This document shows, one piece after another, positions 34,713 through 44,692 of a stretch of DNA of 64,000 nucleotides. The DNA is from an uncultured Pelagibacteraceae bacterium (lineage in GTDB: Bacteria; Pseudomonadota; Alphaproteobacteria; Pelagibacterales; Pelagibacteraceae). The stretch's first letter is position 1, and every line of letters starts with the position of its first letter. The DNA lies in the NCBI GenBank assembly GCA_902534735.1, contig CACARD010000001.1:62001-126000 (forward strand), in the 5' to 3' direction. Under the pieces are notes generated by a model. The model did not search any database. It saw nothing but the letters and a program-made list of their open reading frames with translations, and was not told where the DNA came from. Made by a program: the position numbers and the translations under genes.

Positions 34713-36569
34713 TTAAAACAATTCAAAATACTTTTGATTGTCAACTAAATAACATTTATTTTTTAAATCCAAGTTAATATTATCAATAAAGTTGTTATTT
34801 ATTCGATAATTCAATAATTTTAAAATTAAGTATGACTTTTTGAAATAATCATTCACATATACATACACATAAGAGCAGTTTTTTAAACTCTCTTTTTTTA
34901 AACTCCAATCGAAATTTATTTTCATATTAGGATGCATTGCTGATGGAAACGAATCTAGCTTTCCAATTCCATTATTATAACTGGTATATTTATATATCGG
35001 AAAAGTTAAAATTAACAAAATTACAAATTTATTAATTTTTAAAGAAATTTTTGAATTTTTTAAATTGAATTCAGTCACAATAAATAAAAAGATTAATGGC
35101 GAGATATAAGAGTAAAGTTTAATTAATGACCATATTTTATTATTTATTAATAAGAAACAACATAATGTAAATAAAAATAGCGTCGGAAATAATATTTTTT
35201 TCTCTTTTATAATGATCAAAGAATTTTTAAAACATTTATATATCAAATAAATTTGCAATAATAGGATGACTATTACTTCAAAATAATTATATAACGTTAA
35301 TATTTTTCCTAAGGAAATATGATATAATCCGAACAAGGATGGTATGATATTTAAATAGTAAAAATTATAATTATTTTGGTGATGAGATTTATTTAAAAAA
35401 TTAATGGCTTCAAAAAAATTATTTTTCGTTAAAAGTAATTTTAGTTGATCTACAAAAACTTTATCCAAAACTAAATTTTCTTTTCCCAAAATAAATGATC
35501 CAAAATAACCCCACCAATTTTTATTTTCTGTAATTACCATTTGAACTTGTTGATATAAAAATAAATAGTTAGTCTTAAATGCAAATAATGTAATTAATAA
35601 AAAAAAGAACGTAAATTTTAAAAAAAACAAAAAATATTTCTTAAATAATATTTTATTATTTATAATCTCAGACAGTACATAACTAAAAATAATCAGTGAA
35701 CTAATTATAAATAATTCAGGATAAACAAGAAATAAAGCTGAATTGAGTATGGAAAAATAAATAATATATGAATTTGAATTTAATTTTAGATTGTCTTTAA
35801 ACTTTATCAATTCTGATATTAATAGAAGAAATATTGGAAGAGATACAATATGTGACAACGCTTCAATTTCATAAATATAAATTATCCAAAACGAAAATGT
35901 AAATGATATTGACAAAAAATAAGAAACATACTTTTTTTTAAATAACTTGATAAAAAATAAATAAATTGAAATCGAGGAAATAATAATAAATATAATTTTA
36001 AATAAAGAAACCGATAAGAAAATATCAATTGATTTAATATTTAAAAAGAGGCCTAGTAAAAAACTAGTTATAGGTCTTGAATAAGATAAACTCTCTATAT
36101 TTTGAAAATGGAGATAATGACTAGGAAAATCCTGATCAATAATATCTTTAAATGAAACTTCATTAAATAAAGATGCCAAAGATAAATATGAAAATAAATC
36201 CCAATGATTACCTCTAAAAACATAAAATTGTTCACCATAAATTATTAATACTAAAGTGTAAAAAAAAGTAATTGGAAATAAAAAAAAATATGTTTCTTTA
36301 AAAAAATTTTTTATTTTTAGTTTAATTTCAAAAAAGGAACTCAAAAAAACTAGTATTAAAATTACCGCAAACCAACAAATGATTATTAAACTTGTTTGTA
36401 AAAAAAATATAAAATATAAAAAATAATTAACTATTATAAATATACAAAATCCAAAAATAATCTTTTGAAGGGAATTATGAAAAGAAAAATAGTTGCTTGA
36501 TGAATTCCCAATAACATAAAATGAAAATAATAAAATGTAATTGATTATTAATGATTGTATTAAAATCAT
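34713..36569 (-). CDS. Large polytopic membrane protein, possible GT-C transferase
   Basis: This 618-residue protein has about twelve hydrophobic segments and a C-terminal soluble tail of about 90 residues. The first large outer loop contains FRGNHWDLFSYLSL, an acidic residue in the position where GT-C enzymes keep a catalytic Asp. No family could be named. It lies 12 bases before the WecA-like gene and upstream of a polyprenyl-phosphate glycosyltransferase, which would make the lipid-linked donor that GT-C enzymes use. Function is therefore inferred from topology and context. Confidence 0.5.
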   Translation of the reverse strand: MILIQSLIINYILLFSFYVIGNSSSNYFSFHNSLQKIIFGFCIFIIVNYFLYFIFFLQTSLIIICWFAVILILVFLSSFFEIKLKIKNFFKETYFFLFPITFFYTLVLIIYGEQFYVFRGNHWDLFSYLSLASLFNEVSFKDIIDQDFPSHYLHFQNIESLSYSRPITSFLLGLFLNIKSIDIFLSVSLFKIIFIIISSISIYLFFIKLFKKKYVSYFLSISFTFSFWIIYIYEIEALSHIVSLPIFLLLISELIKFKDNLKLNSNSYIIYFSILNSALFLVYPELFIISSLIIFSYVLSEIINNKILFKKYFLFFLKFTFFFLLITLFAFKTNYLFLYQQVQMVITENKNWWGYFGSFILGKENLVLDKVFVDQLKLLLTKNNFFEAINFLNKSHHQNNYNFYYLNIIPSLFGLYHISLGKILTLYNYFEVIVILLLQIYLIYKCFKNSLIIIKEKKILFPTLFLFTLCCFLLINNKIWSLIKLYSYISPLIFLFIVTEFNLKNSKISLKINKFVILLILTFPIYKYTSYNNGIGKLDSFPSAMHPNMKINFDWSLKKESLKNCSYVYVYVNDYFKKSYLILKLLNYRINNNFIDNINLDLKNKCYLVDNQKYFELF

Positions 36570-36581
36570 CTCATATTTTAA

Positions 36582-37583
36582 TTATTTTTTTATTAACAAA
36601 CTATAAGAAATTAAATATACGCTTATATATATAATAACTACAAATCCTAGATATAAACTATTATCGTAAAATAAATATGAAAAAATAAAATTTGGTAATA
36701 AACATATATTTACTAAAATACCTGTAAAGCTGTTTTTATTTTTTAAAAATTTAATATTTAATCGTCTATATATTAAAGAGTGAAGATGAAGTTTATCAGG
36801 TAAATAAGTCAATTTTTTTTTTGTTAATCTTCTAATAATTGTAAACAAATTTTCTATGGCAGGATACCAAAATAATGAAACTGCTAAAATTGGAGATACA
36901 GAAATATTTAAATTAATTAAATTGATGACTAAATATGAAATAAGAATTGAAGATATATAAACACCATTGTCTCCTAAAAAAGATTTGCCGAAAATATTAA
37001 AAATAAAAAATATAAAAAATAAATATATTATTTCATTAAAATAATAATTACTTGTTACTTTTAATGAAATCAGATTTAATACAATCAGAATTAATAAAAT
37101 ATATCCTGAAACAAATCCATTTACACCATCCATGAAGTTAAAACCATTTAGAAGAGTTATAATACAAAATATTGTAAATAAATATTTTCCAATTTCTGAG
37201 GTCAATAATAAATCTAGAATTTTAATGTTAGTTTCGTTAATTAATATTTCTGGATTAATTAAAACAAAAAAAATAATTATAAATAATTGAAGTATTATTC
37301 TAACTTTTGGAGAGAAATTACTTTTTATATCTGCAAAAATTCCTAGTATTAAAATCAAACTCAAAAAAAGGAATATTTTTGACTCAATATAAAATTGAAA
37401 ATTTATTAAAGACAAGAAAATTAGACAAAAAAATATAAATAAACCTCCAGATAGAGGTATATTATTTTTTTTTTCAATTTTATGAAAACTTTCAGAAGGC
37501 TTATCTACTAGAAATAATAATTTAACTAAAATTAAATTTAAGAAATATAATATTAATGGAAATAATAAAAGTTTATAATACAT
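36582..37583 (-). CDS. WecA/MraY-family sugar-1-phosphate transferase
   Basis: This 333-residue protein has about ten membrane helices and the family motifs PLSGGL (43-48), GIFADIKSNFSPKVR (81-95), GFNFMDGVNGF (147-157), FLGDNG (202-207) and a loop with DKLHLHSL replacing the HIHH element. It would transfer an HexNAc-1-phosphate to undecaprenyl phosphate and start glycan synthesis. It is the only initiating transferase of this class seen in the window and heads a five-gene minus-strand run. Confidence 0.88.
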   Translation of the reverse strand: MYYKLLLFPLILYFLNLILVKLLFLVDKPSESFHKIEKKNNIPLSGGLFIFFCLIFLSLINFQFYIESKIFLFLSLILILGIFADIKSNFSPKVRIILQLFIIIFFVLINPEILINETNIKILDLLLTSEIGKYLFTIFCIITLLNGFNFMDGVNGFVSGYILLILIVLNLISLKVTSNYYFNEIIYLFFIFFIFNIFGKSFLGDNGVYISSILISYLVINLINLNISVSPILAVSLFWYPAIENLFTIIRRLTKKKLTYLPDKLHLHSLIYRRLNIKFLKNKNSFTGILVNICLLPNFIFSYLFYDNSLYLGFVVIIYISVYLISYSLLIKK

Positions 37584-37645
37584 ACTTAATTAAATGATTA
37601 CTAAACATAATAAATCTATATGAATTAAATGAAAATTAGTTTTTT

Positions 37646-37665
37646 GTGTTAATATAATATAACAC
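37646..37665. promoter_or_regulatory. Inverted repeat enclosing a TATAAT box
   Basis: GTGTTA (37646-37651) and TAACAC (37660-37665) are perfect inverted arms separated by eight bases. The centre holds TATAAT (37653-37658) on the plus strand, a perfect -10 box 48 bases before the SGNH gene. The site lies between the divergent WecA-like and SGNH genes. It could be an operator over a promoter. No good -35 box is seen. Confidence 0.4.
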
Positions 37666-37705
37666 GATTTTTTATATATTAAATGTATAGTAATAGTTAC
37701 GTTTG

Positions 37706-38614
37706 ATGAAAAAATATATTTATTTGATTATATCTATTTTTAGTTTTTTGATAATTGTTACAACATTCACTGAATTATATTTGAAATATATTGGCTTAGG
37801 TGATCCGATTGTTTATGATAGCAATTTTGTTTATGGTTATGCTCCTAAAGCAAATCAAAAAAAAAATAGATTTAACAATTCAGTTGTTACGATTAATGAT
37901 GTGGGTTTAAGGTCTATAGAAAACTGGTCAGAAAAAGAAAGATCCAAAAAAATAGTCTTTTTTGGAGATAGTGTAACTTATGGAGGTAGTTATATAGACG
38001 ATAAGGATACTTTTGTATTTTTATCGTGCAAAAATCTAAAGCAATTAAATATAGTCTGTGGTAATGCTGGGGTAAATTCTTATGGAATTCATAATATTGT
38101 GTACAGATCAAAATATGATGAAAGATTAGGAGAAATATTTTTAAAAGTATTCATGATTGTTCCTGATGATTTTTACAGGGGTTTACAAAATTCTAAAACT
38201 GCACATTTCTATTTAAACAAAAAAAAATTTTTTTTACCTGCAATTTTTGAAGCGTTAAATTTTGTTGCATCAAAATATGACTTGAATAATTATATAGGCA
38301 AGCTAGACGATACAATAATTGATGATAATATGTATGATTTAGTTAATGAATCTATAATGTTATTAAATAAAGAATTTAAACAATTACGTAACTCTAGCCA
38401 GAATCTTTTAGTTTTTTATATTCATCCAAAAAAGAGGACAGAACTTAGTGATTATATTTTAAAAAAAATAAGTGAAAAAAATGAAATTATAGATCTGGGA
38501 AAAAATTTAAATGATAAGTTTTATTATGATTCAATTCATTTAAATGTTGAAGGTCATCAAGCTGTATCAAAAATAATAAAACAAAAACTAATGGATTTTA
38601 TTAAAATAAATTAA
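37706..38614 (+). CDS. Membrane-anchored SGNH hydrolase-like protein
   Basis: This 302-residue protein has an N-terminal membrane helix (about 5-22), then SGNH blocks: FFGDSVTYGG (85-94, nucleophile S89), GNAGVNSYG (119-127) and the D275xxH278 pair in DSIHLN. The catalytic set is more canonical than in the relative at 17846. It probably acts in the periplasm, moving or removing acetyl groups on the glycan. The ATG at 37706 is preferred over a TTG one codon upstream. It stands alone on the plus strand, converging on the aminotransferase gene with 14 bases of overlap. Confidence 0.78.
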   Translation: MKKYIYLIISIFSFLIIVTTFTELYLKYIGLGDPIVYDSNFVYGYAPKANQKKNRFNNSVVTINDVGLRSIENWSEKERSKKIVFFGDSVTYGGSYIDDKDTFVFLSCKNLKQLNIVCGNAGVNSYGIHNIVYRSKYDERLGEIFLKVFMIVPDDFYRGLQNSKTAHFYLNKKKFFLPAIFEALNFVASKYDLNNYIGKLDDTIIDDNMYDLVNESIMLLNKEFKQLRNSSQNLLVFYIHPKKRTELSDYILKKISEKNEIIDLGKNLNDKFYYDSIHLNVEGHQAVSKIIKQKLMDFIKIN

Positions 38615-39689
38615 TTTTTTTTATTATAAAATCTAATTGTTTTTTTTGTAAAAAAGGATCAATTGGAATGCTAACTCCTTTTTTTGAAATTTTTATCGAA
38701 TTTTTAAATTTTTTATCCTTACAGTATTTTCTAATTGCCGGCAAACTATGAATTGTATATGGATAATGAAATCCATATGGAATTTTAAATTTTGCTAAAT
38801 ACTTTAAGAATTTATTTCTTTGATTTACAAGAATTACAAACTGATGAAAGCATGAATTCTTAGATATTTTAAATAATTGAATTTTATTGTTATTTATATT
38901 TTTTAAATAATAATCAGCGATAGTTCTTTTTTTATTATTAATTAAATTTATACGTTTTAGTTTATGATTAAGAACAACTGCCTGCATTGAATGAAGTCTG
39001 CTGTTTATTCCAACTATTTCATGTTTGAATTTTTTTATTGCTCCATGTGTTCTTAATTTCAAAATTTTTTTATAAATTTTTTTATTATTTGTTACAACTG
39101 CACCCCCATCTCCATATGCACCTAAATTTTTACCTGGAAAAAAACTAAAACAAGCTATATGTCCTATATTTCCACTGTTAATTCCTTCATCATTTATTGA
39201 ACCAATTGATTGAGCTGCGTCCTCAATCAATATAATTTTTTTTCTTTCACAAATTTTTTTTAACTTTTTGTAATTAGCTGAATATCCCCATAAATTAACA
39301 AAAATTATAGCTTTAGTATTAATATTAATTTTCTTTATAACATCTTCTTGATCAATACTTGCATTTTCCAAATTGACATCTGCGATTCTTAATTTACATC
39401 CATTATTTATTACTGCACTTGCAGTTGCAACATAAGTCATATCTGGAATTATAACTTCATCTTTATTTTTTAAATTTAAAGATTTAATTGCTAAATATAG
39501 TGCATCAGACCCACTTGCACATCCAATACAATATTTAGTTTTTGTAAACTCTGAAAAATTTTTTTCGAACTTTTTGACTTCACTACCTAAAATAAAATTA
39601 TTTTTTTTAATTATTTTTTTTATATTATTAATTATATTATTAACTATAATTTTATCCTGTTTAAATATATTGTTAAAATCAATCTTCAT
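38601..39689 (-). CDS. DegT/DnrJ/EryC1 family aminotransferase
   Basis: This 362-residue PLP enzyme has SGSDAL (59-64), EDAAQ (156-160), FSFFPGKNLGAYGDGGAV with the Schiff-base lysine K187 and a C-terminal PIDP segment. It would aminate a keto-sugar nucleotide. Its neighbour (11-base overlap) is a dehydrogenase with WbpB/WlbA features, so together they may make a 3-amino uronic acid (WbpE-like role). A C4-aminating enzyme cannot be excluded. Confidence 0.88.
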   Translation of the reverse strand: MKIDFNNIFKQDKIIVNNIINNIKKIIKKNNFILGSEVKKFEKNFSEFTKTKYCIGCASGSDALYLAIKSLNLKNKDEVIIPDMTYVATASAVINNGCKLRIADVNLENASIDQEDVIKKININTKAIIFVNLWGYSANYKKLKKICERKKIILIEDAAQSIGSINDEGINSGNIGHIACFSFFPGKNLGAYGDGGAVVTNNKKIYKKILKLRTHGAIKKFKHEIVGINSRLHSMQAVVLNHKLKRINLINNKKRTIADYYLKNINNNKIQLFKISKNSCFHQFVILVNQRNKFLKYLAKFKIPYGFHYPYTIHSLPAIRKYCKDKKFKNSIKISKKGVSIPIDPFLQKKQLDFIIKKINLF

Positions 39690-40740
39690 TTTTAAATTTT
39701 TTTCCTAAATAAGTATCTTTAATTTTATCTATAGAAAATGTACTATTCATTTTTGAAGATTTATAGATAGAATTTACAATTTTTAAACTCTTCAAACCTT
39801 CCTCTATACTTAAAGAAATCTTTTTGTTTTTTATAATGTTATTAATTATATACTCATAGAATTTAATGTGACCATTTTTTTTTTTGTACTTTGCTTTTAG
39901 TAGTTTCTTTACTTTTGAATTTTTTTTGATCGTCCATTCGATAACCTTTTCTCCAGATATACCACCCACAACTACAGTACCTTTTTCACCTATAATTGAA
40001 ATTGACCCTTCTAAATTTTTCGGTCTAATAGCATTAGTAGCCTCAATCATTCCTAATTTATTTTTTTGATTATATTCAAATATGGCTAACGATGTATCTT
40101 CTACCTCTTTACCTATCTTTTGCATTTGTTTTATTCTAGAAAAAACTTTAGCTGGCATACCGAAAAGCCACTGAAAAAGGTCAATGAAATGAGATGACTG
40201 GTTTGCTATAACGCCTCCATCTAATTGCCAAGTCCCTCTCCACTCAGATTGAGAATAATATTTTTCACCTCTTGACCATCTAAGTCTTATTGTTGCTAAA
40301 AACAATTTTCCAAACAATTTTTTGTCTATTGCTTTTTTTAGTTCAATAATTGGGTCATTAAATCTATTTTGCAATACTACAAATATTTTAGTATTTTTTT
40401 TATTAGACAAACTAATTAATTGTTTAGCATGAGAAATTTTCAAAGTAATAGGTTTTTCGACGATTAAAAATTTTACCTTTCCAATACATCTTTTTATATG
40501 TTCATAATGAAAACCACTGGGCGTTAAAATAGAAATAACATCTAATTTTTCAGATTTAATTAAATTAGTTATGCTATAGTATTTTTTTACATTTTTTAAA
40601 TGGATGCTATTTAGTAAATTTTTATTAGGGTCACATATTGCTACTAATCTTAATCTTTTCTTTTTTTCTTGAATTTTAATCGCCTCAATATGTTTTGAAA
40701 AAATATTTCCACAACCGATGATTGCTATTCTTTTTTCCAA
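39679..40740 (-). CDS. Gfo/Idh/MocA oxidoreductase, WbpB/WlbA-like
   Basis: This 353-residue protein has IIGCGNIFSKH (7-17), SILTPSGFHY (70-79), the catalytic EKPIT (95-99) and a second-domain block RLRWSRGEKYYSQSEWRGTW, then DGGVIANQSSHFIDLF. That block is characteristic of dehydrogenases acting at C3 of UDP-N-acetylglucosaminuronate. The adjacent DegT aminotransferase and the UDP-sugar 6-dehydrogenase at 48882 fit this. It lies one base after the glycosyltransferase gene upstream. Confidence 0.82.
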   Translation of the reverse strand: MEKRIAIIGCGNIFSKHIEAIKIQEKKKRLRLVAICDPNKNLLNSIHLKNVKKYYSITNLIKSEKLDVISILTPSGFHYEHIKRCIGKVKFLIVEKPITLKISHAKQLISLSNKKNTKIFVVLQNRFNDPIIELKKAIDKKLFGKLFLATIRLRWSRGEKYYSQSEWRGTWQLDGGVIANQSSHFIDLFQWLFGMPAKVFSRIKQMQKIGKEVEDTSLAIFEYNQKNKLGMIEATNAIRPKNLEGSISIIGEKGTVVVGGISGEKVIEWTIKKNSKVKKLLKAKYKKKNGHIKFYEYIINNIIKNKKISLSIEEGLKSLKIVNSIYKSSKMNSTFSIDKIKDTYLGKKFKNED

Positions 40741-40741
40741 T

Positions 40742-41890
40742 TTATTTCCAAATTAATTCAAAAAAAGTTTTACTATTTTTTTTTATATCAAAATATTTTC
40801 TTGCATTTTTAAATGATGATATTCCCATTTTTTTTATTTTATGCTTATTTTTTACTAAATATATAATTTTTTGCTCAAATGAATTTAAATCACCTGGATA
40901 GAATACTAAACAATTATTTTTCATTGCAGTATCAGAATTGTAATTTTTTAAGGCAATAATTGACGGTTTTTTCAGTAAAGAAGCTTCTATTACTGGTCGT
41001 CCAACAGCATTCATATAACCAGGAAATAAAATTACATCAATTTTAGAATAAAATTTTCTCAAATCAAAAGTCATTGGTAAAATTTTTATATTTTTGATTT
41101 TCATAATTTGTTTTTTTTTAACATAGTCTTTAAAGTCTCGTTCAAAACCAAAAAAATTTAATAAGAAATTTTTTTTTTTAATATCCCCAACACAAATCAG
41201 TTTCGTATTGTGTTTGTCTTTTATTTTACTAAAAACTTCTAAAGCTTCATATATTCCTTTTCGTTTAATAAAATTTCCAATGAAACCAAAAGTTATATAT
41301 TTACTTTTATTTTTTTTTACTAAAATATTTTTTTTATTAATTCCATTATAGATAATTGAAGAAATTTTTTTTAAAGGAGAAGTTTTAAAACAATCTTTAT
41401 CAATTGCAATAATATTAGATATATATTTTCTACACATTGATTTTAAAAGTCTAAACCTTTTTTTTCCTTTTTTTGTTTCAATCGGGCATCTCAAATGACT
41501 TGATATACTTGCATTAAAAAATAATTTTAATAATGGCGCCAAAATAACAAGTTCGATTTCATTTAAATGAAATTGACTTATATTACTTTTCTGTATTTTA
41601 AGAGTTACTAAAAAATAGAAGAAGTAAATAAAAGCAACAAATTCTCTGATTAATAATAACCATCTTAATCCTTTATAATAACCAAGTTCAAAATGATTAA
41701 ATCTAGGAACCATATAAACTTCTATTACTCTGATATTTAAAGACTTAAAAAACTTAGAGGAGGATCCAGTGGGACAAATGACAGTAAATTCAACTTTATT
41801 TTTTAAAGAAATTATTGTCTCGCCTAAACTTCTGGCAGCACCTGAAAAATTCTTATGATTATGTATCAAAAACAACTTTTTTTTGTTCAC
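40742..41890 (-). CDS. Family 4 glycosyltransferase
   Basis: This 382-residue GT-B protein has NHKNFSGAARSLGE (11-24) as acceptor loop, HLNEIE, TFGFIGNFIKRKGIYEAL at the donor-domain start and FPGYMNAVGRPVIEASLLKKPSI in the nucleotide site. The first acid of the EX7E pair reads Asn here (NAVGRPVIE), a deviation seen in some family members. The start is GTG. It shares a 70-base divergent region with the glycosyltransferase at 41961. Confidence 0.82.
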   Translation of the reverse strand: MNKKKLFLIHNHKNFSGAARSLGETIISLKNKVEFTVICPTGSSSKFFKSLNIRVIEVYMVPRFNHFELGYYKGLRWLLLIREFVAFIYFFYFLVTLKIQKSNISQFHLNEIELVILAPLLKLFFNASISSHLRCPIETKKGKKRFRLLKSMCRKYISNIIAIDKDCFKTSPLKKISSIIYNGINKKNILVKKNKSKYITFGFIGNFIKRKGIYEALEVFSKIKDKHNTKLICVGDIKKKNFLLNFFGFERDFKDYVKKKQIMKIKNIKILPMTFDLRKFYSKIDVILFPGYMNAVGRPVIEASLLKKPSIIALKNYNSDTAMKNNCLVFYPGDLNSFEQKIIYLVKNKHKIKKMGISSFKNARKYFDIKKNSKTFFELIWK

Positions 41891-41960
41891 GTCAAACCTA
41901 TAAATACAATTTTTTATGTTTAAATTTAGTTTACTAATGTTTTATATCTATATCTCATAA

Positions 41961-43202
41961 ATGAAAATAAACAAAAAATTAGTTATTTTTACCTATGGTT
42001 TTCCAACGGGTAAAGGTGAGAAGACATTCATTAAATATGAATTAGATCAATTAAAAAATATTTTTAAAGAAATAGAGATTATTCCACAGAAGAAATTTGA
42101 TAGTAAACAAGTAAAGAGTCTTAATAAAAATATAAAAATAAATTTCAATTTATCCTTTAAATTAAATAAACTTAATATTTTATTTAAATTTTTTTTACAT
42201 ACCATATTCGAAAAAGATTTTTATAGGGAAATATATAAAATTTTATTTAAAAAAAATTTCCTAATAAAACTCAAAATGCTAACTATAGAACTCACAATGT
42301 CTGAAATTACATATGAATGGATTTTAAAAAATAAATTAAATGATAAAAAAGATTTAATTTTTTATTCTTTTTGGTCCAATTACATATTGTTATCGTTTGA
42401 AAAATTAAAAAGAACATCAATGAATTATAAAACTATAGCTAGATCTTTGGGTAGTGATTTGAATGGTTATATAAAAAATGACGATTATGTACCTTATATT
42501 GAAAAGAAATTTTTCACATTAGATAAACTATTTCTTTTGTCTAAGTTTCAAAAAAAAATTTTATTAAAAAAAAAATTGATAAATAAAAATAAAATCAAAA
42601 TTGCTCCCCTTGGTGTTTATAAGATTAGAAATAGATCTGTAAAAACTCGATTTTCATCTTATAATATATTGAGTTGTAACAATTTAATTAAAATAAAAAA
42701 TAATTTGCAGATGATTAATTTTGTAAAAGTGTTGTCTGAATACACTAATAAAAAAGTGAAATTTTATATTATAGGAGATGGACCAGAATATAATAAAATA
42801 TCAAAGAAACTTTTAAATTATAAAAAATTATTTAATTATAAATTATTAAAAAAAACAGCAAATTTACCTAAATTCATTATAAGTAAAAATATACATTTCT
42901 TTTTAAACTTAAGTAGCCAAGAAGGAATGTCTTTTTCAATAATGGAGGCTATGAGTTGTGGGATTCCTGTAATTTCTTCCAATATAGAAGCAAATAAATA
43001 TTTAGTTAATAAAAGTAGAGGTTACATAATAAATATTAATAACTATGAAAAATCTTTTATTTCAAACGCCAAATTGATTTTAAAAGATATAAAAAGCAAT
43101 GCTTATTTATCAAAACAAAGTAAAGCATTATCCTTTGTTAATAAAAATTTACAAAACAAAGAATGTTTTAAATTTTTTTTAAAAGAATTAAAAAAATTAT
43201 AA
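41961..43202 (+). CDS. Family 4 glycosyltransferase
   Basis: This 413-residue GT-B protein has YGFPTGKGEKTFIKYEL (13-29) at the N-terminus, ARSLGSDLNGY, LLSKFQKKIL, FYIIGDGPEY and the EX7E motif in SSQEGMSFSIMEAMSCGIPV. The donor domain is thus complete. It is a single plus-strand gene; its stop is one base before the convergent methyltransferase stop, so there is no room for a terminator. Substrates are unknown. Confidence 0.86.
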   Translation: MKINKKLVIFTYGFPTGKGEKTFIKYELDQLKNIFKEIEIIPQKKFDSKQVKSLNKNIKINFNLSFKLNKLNILFKFFLHTIFEKDFYREIYKILFKKNFLIKLKMLTIELTMSEITYEWILKNKLNDKKDLIFYSFWSNYILLSFEKLKRTSMNYKTIARSLGSDLNGYIKNDDYVPYIEKKFFTLDKLFLLSKFQKKILLKKKLINKNKIKIAPLGVYKIRNRSVKTRFSSYNILSCNNLIKIKNNLQMINFVKVLSEYTNKKVKFYIIGDGPEYNKISKKLLNYKKLFNYKLLKKTANLPKFIISKNIHFFLNLSSQEGMSFSIMEAMSCGIPVISSNIEANKYLVNKSRGYIININNYEKSFISNAKLILKDIKSNAYLSKQSKALSFVNKNLQNKECFKFFLKELKKL

Positions 43203-43203
43203 G

Positions 43204-43995
43204 TTATTTCCTAATTGCAGCCGCAATTGCTGATATTTTTTTAAATTTTAATAGTTTTTTTTTTTTTAAATGTAAATCAATTTTTTTTTCTGCTTTGGGA
43301 ATATAATATGTAGTATTTTTCCAAAAATTTATAAATTCTTTATTTTTTTTAAATTTTAAAAAATTTATCTTTTTTTTATTAATTATTTTTTTTCCGTTAA
43401 TTTTTAAAAACGGTATCAAAACATTTTGATAAAATTTTAAGGTGTTTAATATATTTTTTTGAATATTACTTATTTTATTAACAAAATTTACCATTTCATG
43501 AGGTTCTGTCGGTGCTGAAATTAAATAAATTCCATTATCTGATAATGAATTTTTCATGCTATTTAATAATTTGTTTTGTTTCTTTGAGTAATAAAGTGCG
43601 TAAGATGAATGAACTATATCAAAATATTTAGTTAATTTGTTTTTATTTAAAAAACTGCCCAGGTTATCCATATCTTCATTAAATATTTTTATATTTTTTG
43701 ACTTATATTTTTTTTTTAAAGAACTTAAAGAATGTTTAGAATAATCTAAGCACCAAATTTCTGGCGATTTGAAAATTTTTAAAAAATGAGAGACTTGAAG
43801 TCCATCTCCAGATCCAATATCAAGTATTTTAATGTTATTTATTCCCTTCTTAGCAAGTAACTTTTTAATAATTTCAGCATATGTTTTATATTGCCAATTT
43901 TTAAAGTTAGTTTTCTGATATTTTTTATTTAGATTAATTCTATTTTTTAAAAAGGAACTAGATGTTGCTCGAGATCTTATATTATTTTTAATCAT
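43204..43995 (-). CDS. Class I SAM-dependent methyltransferase
   Basis: This 263-residue protein has ILDIGSGDGLQVS (57-69), WCLDYSKHSL (81-90), IFNEDMDNLG and VHSSYALYY, matching the seven-strand methyltransferase core. A run of A bases (13 long on the coding strand, T at 43255-43267) lies near its C-terminus and encodes four lysines. It follows the PIG-L gene after four bases and probably modifies the same glycan or its precursor. Confidence 0.8.
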   Translation of the reverse strand: MIKNNIRSRATSSSFLKNRINLNKKYQKTNFKNWQYKTYAEIIKKLLAKKGINNIKILDIGSGDGLQVSHFLKIFKSPEIWCLDYSKHSLSSLKKKYKSKNIKIFNEDMDNLGSFLNKNKLTKYFDIVHSSYALYYSKKQNKLLNSMKNSLSDNGIYLISAPTEPHEMVNFVNKISNIQKNILNTLKFYQNVLIPFLKINGKKIINKKKINFLKFKKNKEFINFWKNTTYYIPKAEKKIDLHLKKKKLLKFKKISAIAAAIRK

Positions 43996-43999
43996 ATTA

Positions 44000-44692
44000 T
44001 TAATTTGTTTGTCTTATTAATCTGAAAGCCTCTGCAAATTTTGCTCCTACTATTTTACCTCTGTACTTTGCAAGTGTTTTAATTCCATCTTTTGTTCTTG
44101 GCATATCATTTGATTGAACTTCACTTTTGTAGAAATAAAAAGCTTTGATTTTATCATTAATATTCTTCTCGCTTAGCTCAACAAAATAATTAGGAGATAA
44201 TTGATTTTCAAAGTTCCATTCTGTACTAGATATAATCTCAAATGTGATCAATGTTTTCAAATACTTAATTGATGGCATTGGTCTTGTCGCCATCATTACT
44301 GATCTATTTAAGACTCTATGGTCATTATTACAATCTTCTGAACTGTGTGTTAAAATTTTATTTGGTTTAAATTGTTTAATTTCTTTTTCTAAAATTTTAT
44401 TAATTTCTATGATATCAACTTTGTCAAATCTACCACACGGCAAATTATAATATTTGTATTCATTAATTCCAAAATATTTTAAACAATCGATGGATTGTTT
44501 TTGTCTTTGTAAAATTTTTTTTTTTATTTTATTTTGATCGTCATTAGATGAATAGCGGCAAGTTGTTCCTTCACCTATAAAGATAACCCTAAAAATTTTT
44601 GTATTTTTATACTTTGATATATAACCGCCACAACCCAAGACTTCATCATCAGGATGGGCGACAATTATTAAATTTTTTTCTTTATATTTCAT
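44000..44692 (-). CDS. PIG-L family deacetylase
   Basis: This 230-residue protein has the zinc motif AHPDDEVLGCGG (12-23), with the His and Asp-Asp pair, and a second site with H116 and D124-H125 in HSSEDCNNDHRVLN. PIG-L enzymes remove N-acetyl groups from GlcNAc-type sugars, exposing an amine. It overlaps the fused dehydratase gene by 11 bases, so the substrate may be the amino sugar made by that protein. A free amine could feed the formyltransferase at 34039, but this is only a suggestion. Confidence 0.86.
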   Translation of the reverse strand: MKYKEKNLIIVAHPDDEVLGCGGYISKYKNTKIFRVIFIGEGTTCRYSSNDDQNKIKKKILQRQKQSIDCLKYFGINEYKYYNLPCGRFDKVDIIEINKILEKEIKQFKPNKILTHSSEDCNNDHRVLNRSVMMATRPMPSIKYLKTLITFEIISSTEWNFENQLSPNYFVELSEKNINDKIKAFYFYKSEVQSNDMPRTKDGIKTLAKYRGKIVGAKFAEAFRLIRQTN

